Part shown: one piece after another, positions 35,131-45,479 of the stretch | Numbering within the stretch: the first letter of the stretch is position 1 | Layout: every line of letters starts with the position of its first letter | From: Hsuehochloa calcarea | Lineage: Eukaryota > Streptophyta > Magnoliopsida > Poales > Poaceae | Direction of reading: 5' to 3' | Assembly: GCA_036346395.1 (NCBI GenBank) | Contig: CM070596.1 | Location: 2,728,001-2,792,000 of the forward strand | Length of the DNA stretch: 64,000 nucleotides | Translations under genes and position numbers: made by a program | The notes under the pieces: model-generated | Seen by the model: the letters and a program-made list of their open reading frames with translations, nothing else | Told to the model about the DNA's origin: nothing | Databases searched by the model: none

Positions 35131-36797
35131 CCCCAAGCCACCGCCCGGATACACAGAGCAAGCAAAGCCGGCAAACCAAAGAAAGCACAACCACAAGCAT
35201 TTTATCCCACAACCAGCAGAGGCGAGGAACCAAGAGGGTTCAACTGAAAGAAGAAGAAGAAGCAGCAGCCTGTAAGGGAGGAGGAGCCCAGTGCAAGAAG
35301 AGAGGAACCCAAATTTCAACCCAAAGATCGCCACTGCAATCAGAAGCCAGAACTGAGAGGAGCACAAAGACAAATCCAAGATCGCCACCCTCCTCTTCCC
35401 AAACCCCAAATCCCAAAGAGGAGGTAACCCAAGACCCATCATCATGCACATCGCCGCATATCATCATTTCACCATATCTCAAGAGCATCAAATAGCTCTC
35501 GGCTCATCTTCATCACAGAGCAATGGGGTTAGGAGGAGTTGGATTACCTAGGGTTTCAGAGGTCGGCGAGGCAAATCCAGGAAGGTAAGACGGCAAGGCC
35601 AGCGCCGAGCCGACCCACGGGAGGAGGCGAGGTAGAGAGAGCGCCGAGCCGGGCCGAGGAGCGGAGCGACCGGCCGAGAAGCGAGGCAACAGGCGGCGCT
35701 GGCTTGCCGCCGCTGCAGAGGAGGAGGCGAGCGTGAGCCGAGGAAGTGGCGCAGTCCGGAGGAGGCGCAGGGAGCAGCGCCCGGAGCCGGAGGCGATGGC
35801 GGCGGAGGATCCCGAGAGGGGGAGCAGGGGAAGGCGAGAGAGAAGGGAGGGGAGCGTCAGCTGTGAGAGAGAGGCGCGAGAGGTGAGAGAGGGAGAGCGA
35901 GGAGGCGGCGGTGGAAAGGAATCGGCAGAGGGGAAGTGAGGGAGTCGGCGCCAGGGGGTGAGAAGAGGGGGGAGAGAGAGAGAGGGGAGGGTTAGGGTTA
36001 GGATTAGTAATTAGGGTTAGAGTTTTAGGTAATTTGGTATTTAGGGTTAGGGTTTTGGGTAATTAGTTAGATTAGGGTTTTTTGTAGGTTAATTAGGGTT
36101 TTGAGTAGATTAGGTAGTAGGTGATTAAGGTTTGGCAAGGATTTAGGTAAAGGGTAGATTAAGGAAGGTGATTAGATTTGGGGTTTAGCTGATTTTGTTA
36201 GGATTAGTCGAGTAGATTAGTCGGTTAGTTATTTGGTTTTGTGGTGATTAGGGTTTAGTAGTGTAGTGGTTAGTCGGTTGACTCGAAATTAGGATTAGAA
36301 ATTAGTTGTCTGATTTTTTTGAGTATAGAATGTGAGTTTGGCGGTGACGGCAGGAGATCGAGCTTAACCCTAAGAACGATTTTTAGCTAAGAGTGCTAAC
36401 TGGTCTGTTCAAAAGTTTTATTAAATTAAAATCGCTAATATAGGAGTGGTCTTAGCATTTTTTATTCGCCTAATATCATCAAAAATCAACTAAGTATTTA
36501 TTTATATATTATTCGTATACCGCTTGCTACGTAAAGCTAACCAAAGGTTGACAGGAGAAGTCGATAAGAGATTCGCCATCGTCGACCTTTCCAAAACTCT
36601 AAAGGCAAGCGATCCTCTTGAACATCAATATAGCTAATTTAAATGTAAACCGATATTGCTCTATCATATATGTATCGTGATCAAAACTATTTCTCAAAAT
36701 CAAATTGGATTGAGATGATGAGAAAGATAAGAAAACTGAGATGAGATGAGATTGAGAATTACTATGTGGGTAAAGGGGGCCTTGATAGAGAAAAGAG

Positions 36798-36827
36798 ATG
36801 ATGATGATGATGATGATGATGATGAGA
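36798..36827. repeat. (GAT)n microsatellite
   Basis: This is a run of about nine GAT trinucleotides inside the 3' LTR. Confidence 0.9.
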
Positions 36828-37849
36828 TGGGACCCTTTACCTACAGCTATAATATAAGGACTAACAAAACTCTTACTCGGTCGGATGTCAGAAAATCGGT
36901 ACAACCATTTCCGCTTTACGGGCGTAAAATGCTACCGCTTACGTAATTACGTTCTCCATTAACGGAATGTTGGACACGGAGGATAGCCGGTCCAAGGCGG
37001 AGTGTTGGGCTCGGAGGATAGCCGCCTAACCAACATTGTTGGAACTCGGTGGAGGACAGGTGCGCCAGACACCGACGGAAAACAATGGGTGGAGACTTAA
37101 TCACGAACTCGAAAACGCCTCAGATTTCGAACTCAAGTCGCATCAAAGGAAATGCGATGGACCCAGTTCACGAGAGCTCGAATAGTTATGGGTAAAGTGG
37201 CGCAAGCTCTGCAGTGATGCTATACAAATCATGAATTCATGCCGCCTCTTGGATTGGAGTCTACGGAACCACCGGGGTCTTTCTTCTTTCCGAGTGACTA
37301 GTAGTATTTTCGTAACTAAAATTGCCACTTAATGTTTTAATGATTTATTTTCGTAATGAGATGATTCTAGAATTTGTGATAAAGACCGAGATCACCATGC
37401 AAAGGCATTGTTTGTTATTAATGCTTGCCGAGTACTTCAGCACTCAACCTTGTTAGTATTCTCCTTTGTTAGATCCTAGTCCGGTGAGCTATCCCGAGTG
37501 GGGCAAAGGACTTGCGTGTACCGATGCAAAGAAGAGAGGAGAAGGCGCCCGGGCGAAGACCGACGAGATGGAAGCCATCTTTGACTCGTGGGACGAGTAG
37601 GAGGCGGTAGTCCGCAGCAGCACTCAGAGGCGGAGAAGCTCCCTTTTGCGTTGTGTAATAGGTTTAGTAAGAACCCTAGTCTTATGTGGCTACTACTGTA
37701 ATAAAGATGTACAATTTCTATTTTATTGTTCTCACTGCGCAACTCGATAAAATGGCTTGCTATTCGTCTTGCGGTGTTCTACAGGCATTTAATAGTAATC
37801 CGTATGCCTAAGTGTGATTACCCTAGGGGTAATGACACGGGGCGTCACA

Positions 37850-38181
37850 ATATGTTTCAAAGTAAAGATCTCAAATATGTGTGGAGAACGGAATATAGAT
37901 CAATACTAATGAAACCACAAAATATAGAATGAATTGTCCCTAAATGTGTGCATATACAGATGTGTAATGAAAATATATTCACATATTCAAGTTATACTTA
38001 TGGTGGAGTTTAACCTATATTTTGGATCCGATAAATGCAACAATATATAAGAGTATAAAGTCGAATGCATACCTCGTTGAATTTCACCTTTATATCCAAA
38101 CGAGACTACACACTAGATATAACAATAAAATGTTAGACTCACAATTAGATTTGTCATTAATCACTAAAATACTCTATTAAC
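37850..38181. other. AT-rich spacer
   Basis: This is non-coding AT-rich DNA between the Gypsy LTR and the plant-mobile-domain remnant. Nothing else is recognised. Confidence 0.35.
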
Positions 38182-40210
38182 TCATAATGACGGGTCTAGA
38201 TCCTTCAAGGTCGCGATCTGGATCACTCGCCTTGTATTCTCAAGGAACTGCTCCATGACAGCTCTGATGTCCTGAGCTGTCATGTTGAACCGCTCCCCGA
38301 GCTTCCCTCGATGCACAGAGACTGCCAACTCGTGCATCTCCCACTGTAGATCCACATGTACACGTACTCAACAAGTTAAAAACCAAAATCTTGCAAATTA
38401 AATATGAATACATACCGTTCAATACGTACCACGCGGTGGAATGCGGAGTCCGGCTAGGTGGTGTACGTGTCGGACGTCGCAGCCTCGTGTCGTGGTGGGT
38501 CGTCCATGACCCTAACGCAGCGAACCCTCATCGGACTGGTGTACCACGTCATGTACTCTGCGTACGTCCTGAGGTCGTAGAGAGCATGCTCCTCGACGAC
38601 GTCACCGTAGCCGTCGAGCCAGCCCTGAAGCCAAGAGAACATCCTATCCGCTCAAGAGGTAGCAGCGGGTACTCCCTTCCTAGTGTACCTGTGGAAGGCA
38701 AGATAATTATTTCTTCGGTACGTAACTCAGGTTGTACGAAAGAAGTAAAGTGTGAACTTATACATGCATGTTCGCCGCACTCGCCGCTCGCAGGTTTAGG
38801 ACTCTCGCCGCAGATCGAATCGACGCATGACCCGCTGCACCTGGTACTCCTCCACAAAGACTTCATGAACCAAAGCCCTCCGCGTGTACTAGTACACGTA
38901 GTCTCACGTGCACAGGCTCAACAGTCATTCGGGCGCGCACGCGTACACCCTCTCCTGAGTGTACGATGTTCAGATGACGCGATCATCCGTTAGCTGATCG
39001 AACATCGTAACGTAATCCGGGTAGGACACGTGCGTAGTGATCAGAGTGTAGGTGACCTGTGGAATGGAATAACAAAAACTTAGCACATGAAATTATGATT
39101 ACACTGCTAAAAATAATAAATGTTCAAGACACTAACCCGTCGGCGGCACCACACCGTGCCCATGGTCTACCGTTGACATCGTCGTCCTTGGCGTACAAGC
39201 CGACCGTGTACGCTCCCAAGTCCAGTTGTGGTTCGATCTGGAAGCGCTCGAAGGACCACAACTGCAGAAGTAGTGGGCATCTAGAGAGGATGGAGCTGTC
39301 TTGAACCCGGTGGCACGCTTAGCATAGTGCACGGTATGTCGCACACAACACCGCTGGACTCCAGGCGTAAGCCTGGATCTCCTCCACTGGCCAGTCCGCG
39401 AGCTCACGTGGGACCCTAGAAACATGACTCACCCGAACAACCACAACAAGTAGACCTCGAAGTGCCTCCTAACAATATTGTCAGGTGTGTCCTCCGCCAT
39501 ACGCTCGGGCTGCAAGAAGACATGTACGCCAGCAAGGTTCACAAATGAATTAATGCGAGAGGACAATAGTTATGAAGACTTGCGAGAATCATCATATCTA
39601 CTTCGGGTCACCCCAGAGGTGCTTGAACTCCCAAGAATCACGCCCGGTGGCAACACATCCTAGAACCTCGTCAGGAGCTCCACGCGCCACATGGCCGGGA
39701 TGTCGTACTCCGCCAGAGGGATGCCAGCGCAAGGCAACCCATTCAGGAAGGTGACATGCTGAAGGGTCGGCGCCATCTCCCCGCACGGAAGGTGAAACAT
39801 GTGCGTATCTGACCTCTAATGGTCAACCAGCGCCGTCAGTAGGGACTGGTCGTATGGAAAACGCCTGGACGTATGACCTAGACTTCTCGTGTGGTCCTGG
39901 CCGTCCTCCCACATCATCTCAACCATCCTCACCAATGGAAGGAGACCTATCGCCCTAAAACTGCATCGGGTAAGGTTGTGAACAAACATTAGTCCACCCA
40001 AAATAGTTAGGCTGCAAATGAGTGCACGAAAATCGCAACGACACGTACCTTGGAATCCAACGTGGGTCTACCCACCATCTTAATGGGCGTGTGCAGCTGC
40101 AACGCGTCAAGCTCAATCGTCGCCTCACCCTCTTAGGGGGGAGGATGGTACTGAGGCGGCTACATTGATGTGCGTCAATCACCGGGTCAAGAAACTCGTA
40201 CGGCCAATGC
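38182..40210 (-). pseudogene. Plant mobile domain (PMD/MAIN-like) protein remnant
   Basis: Minus-strand pieces appear in family order. They are LLPLVRMVEMMWEDGQDHTR and PYDQSLLTALVDH (about 39820-39955), RSDTHMFHLPCGEMAPTLQH and GLPCAGIPLAEYDIPAMWRV (about 39661-39815), VPRELADWPVEEIQAY (about 39370-39420), LLQLWSFERFQIEPQLDLGA (about 39210-39270), EEYQVQRVMRRFDLRRES (about 38790-38860), YAEYMTWY (about 38550), and a C-terminus ending IQIATLKDLDPSL. The WRPxTHTFHLPCGEM hallmark has its Trp codon changed to TAG at 39816-39818. PMD proteins include Arabidopsis MAIN/MAIL1 and many transposon-carried copies. Spacing allows introns. The premature stop and broken frames suggest a pseudogene or transposon passenger. 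Confidence 0.75.
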
Positions 40211-42480
40211 ACAACGTGTCATGTGTCCATCATACCTGAAAATTCAGTACATACATTGTAGAGACTATGAAGTATGTACATAAGGTAATAAGAAGTGGTA
40301 TTAACAAAATAATTTTCAACCACAAATAAAAACTAAATTTAAGTTGGGATTATTTTGGTTATACGTAGCCTATGTAGCAACTCCAGATTTTCTTTACAAT
40401 TTTAAAATGCGTTATGCTATTTTTCTAGTTTAAAATTAATTTTTGGCATTAACAATATAATTACCGCGCATAAATGGAAAGCTAAATAAAGCTAACATTA
40501 TTTTGATTACGCTCTACCTACCCTACTTAGCTACCTTACAATTTTTACAGATTTGTTATGTGTCTTCCTATTTCTACAGATTTATCCTAAATCATTCGAG
40601 TGTCGGAACATTCATAATATGTGCACGATAAACTAGACTATACACAGCTCAAATGATGTACTATATAATTTGACTAAAATTATCTAATCTATTGAATTCT
40701 ATGTCGTTATTTTTGTTTGCAAACAAATAAGGTTTTGACATAATGTACAAAGTTGTAAAAACATGTACCTGCAAGATGGCAGGCCAAATTTGATACTCCG
40801 TCTATCTCTCCTCCGCAGCGAACTAGCAGAGCTTCGCCACCTTTCTTTTCTCCCTCTCCTCCTCTCTCTTCTTTTTGAATTAAAATGACATTTTGACTGA
40901 ATTTTGCTGTTTTTATAGAGATGAGATCACACGGTTTCCTGTCGTCAGTTGAATTGGTGACAAAAATACTGTTCACTTCCGGTTGGAGCCTAGTTTTGAA
41001 ATTTTTTGGGGTGGTTATTTATTTTTGTAATTATCTTTTAAAATAATATTATTTTAAAAAAATTTCGTAATTCGTCCGTGCAGTACTTGCTTGTAAAGAG
41101 ATCAAGCATTCTCCATCGCCAAACAGATGTGCTGATTAACACGCACTGAAATTTTAAGTCCAAATTAATTTTTATGTATCCAACAACCAGGCACCGTAAG
41201 CAAGCACTACTGATATCGTCCATGTACCATCAATCACAATCAGTATCAGCGGCACTATCACGTACAAAAGCGAAGGAATGGAAAATCTATCAGCAGCACA
41301 AATGTGTAGTTGTGTACAAATGGATTCCTTTTTATAAGAAAAAAAAAGAGAAAAAACTTTCTCTTGGCTAAATCTACATGTGAATAGCGATTGATAAATA
41401 TAGCACTGCATGCGTTAGCCTTTAGTGGCTTTCGGAAAAAGTTGCTTGCTAGCACCAGAGAAGTATAGCTCATGTGTATCTATATGGAGTTTAATCGCTA
41501 CTTCTAGAACAAAAAAAAAATACCCGGAGATTAGTATTCATACTACCATACGTGTACATAGTACACACCTATACATACATAAACTTTAATAAGTTAAAAC
41601 AAAATTGGATCTGATCTCCTGTGTAACCCCTGTGCCCTATATGGATCCGATCGTGACTTTGTAGATCTGATCCTAGAATATTTCATCGCTTTCTCACATC
41701 TAAAGGTGAGTGCTCTAGCCGAGTTTCACCATCTGAGAGAGAGAGAGAGAGATTCTAGTCTTTAGCCATGAGGCTATTAGGCTATACGAATGAATAGGAT
41801 AATACGTGAGGATCCTTTCCAGGGAGGACACCGGTGGGAAGCATGGAAAAAGATGAGAAAGCGAGGTGTGCTTAGCCTCATTGTCTGTTGACTTGATCCG
41901 GTCTGGGAAGGGGGGCGTTTTAACTAAGGTCTCGGATCCGAATTCTTTGGATTACTGTAGAGATATACTATATAAATAGTGTTTTATAAATAGGTAAACA
42001 GTGCTCTACAATGAACTGTAGCAAAAATGCATAATATTACGATCTGATTGTGGTGTTTTTACCTAGCGAAAATACTGTTCACTTCTGGTATCATTGTACT
42101 ATAGATCCTAATGCCAGTGCGACCTGAGCACTTCAATACAGGTACCATTGCAAAAGCTGGAACTATTTGTTCCAAGTTTGGTTGATTAGTAAATCAGCTA
42201 AAATCATTCTATATTTCTCAACTTTCCAATGATATGTGATAACCATTCTATACACAGAAAGTTTCACAAGCTAACTAAGAAAGGGGTTTGCTTCGGTACA
42301 CCTCTTTTAGAAAAGTCTACGAATCTTAAAGCAAAGTAGTTAATACTAGGTGATGACAGATCTGTAGTATTGAAGATTAGATATAGATTTTACTATTAGG
42401 TAGGAGCAAATCATTGATTTGATTTATTTAATCAGGTTATGCATATTTACTCCTATCTAATATTAACTACGTTACTTTAA

Positions 42481-42562
42481 AATTTATAAACTTTTTTTTA
42501 AAAAGAAATAGGTGTAACGAAAATTTATAAACTTTTTTTTAAAAAGAAATAGGTGTAACGAA
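42481..42562. repeat. 41-bp tandem duplication
   Basis: Two adjacent copies of a 41-bp unit ending GGTGTAACGA. Confidence 0.85.
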
Positions 42563-42942
42563 GCATAATAGCTAGGAAACGAGTACTATTTTTGACCAAG
42601 ACTGCTTCCGAGTTCCGAGGAGAGGAATCCAGTATACGGTAGTAGCATGGGAACCTGGAAGTCAAAACAAGCTATAATCACAGTGAGAAGATGCTGAGTA
42701 CGTCGCGGAGTATCTTGACACGGTTGATTGAAATACCCAAATCAATTTTTTTAATCAATTCGGTAGTATGTTTATTCTCCAGAGACGACAGTAGTGGGGA
42801 ATTGACCAAGATAGCGCTATCATGCAAACAAATGCTATGTATACAGTCTTTGTGTAATCTGGTTTCTTAGGAAACTATGTGGCTGCTGGTATGGAACCAG
42901 TGGGAATGGTCATAGCCTAGGTAGACAAATGATGTTTTTTCA

Positions 42943-42973
<31 letters not shown>
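42943..42973. repeat. (AAT)n microsatellite
   Basis: This is an uninterrupted AAT run of about ten units. Confidence 0.85.
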
Positions 42974-43335
42974 TATTTATAATAGAATTACACAAAAAAA
43001 TGCATGTTTAATAAAATTACAAAAATGAGATTCGGTCGTCAGTTCATTTGGTGACAGGAGCCTTTCGGTCAAATGAATTTGTCGGCCAAATGAATCAACA
43101 GGACTGTCGTCCAAACAATACTCTGTCGCCAAATGAATTGACGATATAAGTCTATTTTTATCATTATATTAAACTAACATTTATTTGTGTAATTCTATTA
43201 AAAAGACTATTTTTAAAAAATCAACATAGGATCAGGTAACATTGATGGTGTTTCGTGTACCAAAAATACTGAAAGCATGCCACAACCATACTGGCAATAG
43301 TACATGTATTATATATAGTACAATATTTTGATAAA

Positions 43336-43340
<5 letters not shown>

Positions 43341-43422
<82 letters not shown>
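43341..43422. repeat. Compound (TC)n(TA)n(TG)n microsatellite
   Basis: A TC run, a TA run of about 40 bp and a short TG run follow one another immediately left of the MULE end. Confidence 0.9.
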
Positions 43423-43423
<1 letters not shown>

Positions 43424-43424
43424 T

Positions 43425-43775
43425 CTCCGATACTAAAAAAATAATTATTTTTTATTTCAAAATACAATAATATACCTGTTTTTTTTAAAAAAAAATTTAC
43501 AGAAATAATCATCTGTCGCTCCACCGTTAGGCGACTTCTCCAAGTCACCCAACAACAGAGCAACACGTAGAGTAGTCGCCTGGAGAAGTCTCCCAACGAC
43601 AGAGCAACACGTAGAGTAGTCGCCCGATGGTTGAGCGACTTGGATCTAGTCGCCTAACCATTGGGCGACTGATCCAAGTCGCTCAACCACCGGGCGATTT
43701 GACAGCAAGTACAGTCCCCGTGCTGATGAACTATTGAGCCACTACATGCTAGTCGTCCAACGGTTGAGCGACTAG
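43425..43775. repeat. MULE left TIR with palindromic motifs
   Basis: The outer 90 bp is AT-rich and matches the inverted right end. The inner part has about six imperfect palindromes of the form GTCGCCcaaccgttGGGCGAC, for example near 43515, 43620, 43651, 43679 and 43752. They may be transposase-binding sites. Confidence 0.75.
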
Positions 43776-43778
43776 ACG

Positions 43779-45165
43779 GTTGTATAGAAAGACACATTCA
43801 CGGTCTCTTTCGCCATTCATCTCGGGAGAGAACGAGAGGAGCTTGAGAGAGGAGAGAAGGAGAGGGGAAGTGAAGAGGGGGAGAAGGTCGGGAGAGAGGG
43901 AGAATGAGAGGAGAAGAGAGAACGACGGTGTGGGGGAGAGCACAGGAGCCCGAGAGAGGGAGAGGAGGAGAGGAGAGGAGCTCGGGAGGTAAGAGAGAAA
44001 GAAGGAAGCTCGCTGATAAGGAGAGAAGGTCTTCGCGTGAAGATAATAGTCTCATCCATTATTGTTCATCCGAATGTAGGTGATGTGTCGTTATTTATTG
44101 GTTTAGCACATATTTCGTGAATGTATTATGGCAAATGGCTAGTTGAAATGTACGAAATATTTGCAGTGAGAAATCAATCATGTCGGAGCCCACATGATTA
44201 AAAGTGCATTACAAGTGTTGATACGATTATGTGTTGTATAGAAAAACACATTCACGGTCTCTTTCGCCATTCATCTCGGGAGAGAACGAGAGGAGCTCGA
44301 GAGAGGAGAAAAGGAGAGGGAGAGAAGGAGAGGGGAAGTGAAGAGGGGGAGAAGGTCGGGAGAGAGGGAGAAGGAGAGGAGAAGAGAGAACGACGGTGTG
44401 TGTGGGGAAGCACAGAGCCCGAGAGAGGAGAGGAGGAGAGGAGTTCTGGAGGTAAGAGAGAAAGAAGAAGGAAGCTCGCTGATAAGGAGAGAAGGTCTTC
44501 GCGTGAAGATAATAGTCTCATCCATTATTGTTCATCCGAATGTAGGTGATGTGTCGTTATTTATTGGTTTAGCACATATTTCGTGAATGTATTATGGCAA
44601 ATAGCTAGTTGAAATGTACGAAATATTTGCAGTGAGAAATCAGTCATGTCGGAGCCCACATGATTAAAAGTGCATTACAGTGTTGATACGACACGGTGTT
44701 GTATAGAAAGACACATTCACGGTCTCTTTCGCCATTCATCTCGGGAGAGAACGAGAGGAGCTCGAGAGAGGAGAAAAGGAGAGGGAGAGAAGGAGAGGGG
44801 AAGTGAAGAGGGGGAGAAGGTCGGGAAAGAGGGAGAAGGAGAGGAGAAGAGAGAACGACGGTGGGGGGGGGGAAGCATAGGAGCCCGAGAGAGGGAGAGG
44901 AGGAGAGGAGAGGAGCTCGGGAGGTAAGAGAGAAAGAAGAATGAAGCTCGCTGATAAGGAGAGAAGGTCTTCGCGTGAAGATAATAGTCTTATCCATTAT
45001 TGTTCATCCGAATGTAGGTGATGTGTCGTTATTTATTGGTTTAGCACATAGTTCGTGAATGTATTATGACAAATGGCTAGTTGAAATGTACGAAATATTT
45101 ACAGTGAGAAATCAGTCATGTCGGAGCCCACATGATTAAAAGTGCATTACAATGTTGATACGATT
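43779..45165. repeat. Three tandem copies of a roughly 460-bp unit
   Basis: Units start at GTTGTATAGAAAGACACATT, at 43779, 44233 and 44698 (454 and 465 bp apart). Each has an AG-rich GAGAGGAG block, then a constant block with TCATCCATTATTGTTCATCC, TTTAGCACATATTTCGTG and GTCGGAGCCCACATGATTAA. The copies are nearly identical outside the purine tract. Their position between TIR and transposase suggests an amplified 5' leader or promoter. Confidence 0.9.
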
Positions 45166-45479
45166 CATGAATGTCCATACGGTGTTGACCTTAGTGGTTT
45201 TAGGCAAGTCAGTATGGTACATCCGGATGCGAAAAATGCTCGAATCAGAGATGTCCTTCCCTGCACTGGCTCACCTGCAGCTTCTCCTTGGACCCCGAGG
45301 TGTGCTGTGTCGTCCTACATGGGCTTTGGAGTCGGTCTGCCACGCACATTAGGTGGGAGTTGAGCAGACTGATGCGCACGGTTACATGGAAGGGCTTTGT
45401 GGTAGGCTACCGGTGCCATGGATACGAGTGCGTGCTACTCGTGCAAATATGTATGAAGGGAGTCGAAGGAGGCCTTGCC

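Larger units (their letters stand above)
30655..37849 (+). mobile_element. Gypsy-type LTR element, gag only, 5' LTR truncated
   Basis: A roughly 700-bp segment at 30655-31352 is repeated at about 37163-37849. The first copy is followed immediately by a tRNA-Met-type primer-binding site. A purine tract (AAGGGGGGAAGGA) at 34039-34050 precedes TGTGACAACTCG at 34052, the 3' LTR start; the 3' LTR ends CGTCACA at 37849. The 3' LTR is therefore about 3.8 kb while only the last 0.7 kb of the 5' LTR remains. The 2.7-kb interior shows gag but no protease, reverse transcriptase or integrase. It is a non-autonomous or internally deleted element, plus-strand oriented. Confidence 0.8.
34052..37849 (+). repeat. 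3' LTR, about 3.8 kb
   Basis: It begins TGTGACA and ends CGTCACA, following a purine tract. It contains an ATGCATCCC motif array (34750-35130), a GC-rich AG-biased section (35560-35990), a TTAGGG-like section (35985-36100) and a GAT microsatellite (36798-36827). Open frames inside are composition-driven and not supported as genes. Such long LTRs are known in grass Gypsy families. Confidence 0.7.
40250..43340. other. AT-rich intergenic DNA with small repeats
   Basis: No gene is seen. Small structures are a 41-bp tandem duplication (AATTTATAAACTTTTTTTTA... at 42481 and 42522), an AAT microsatellite at about 42943-42973, and TC/TA/TG runs leading into the MULE. Confidence 0.45.

Noticed and set aside
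35539..35939. Arg/Glu-rich open frames in the LTR
   Set aside because: Purine-biased, low-complexity DNA; no family and no supporting gene structure.
43780..44930. Glu/Arg-rich open frames in the AG-rich repeats
   Set aside because: They come from GAGAGGAG tracts in the 460-bp tandem unit and are not conserved as protein.
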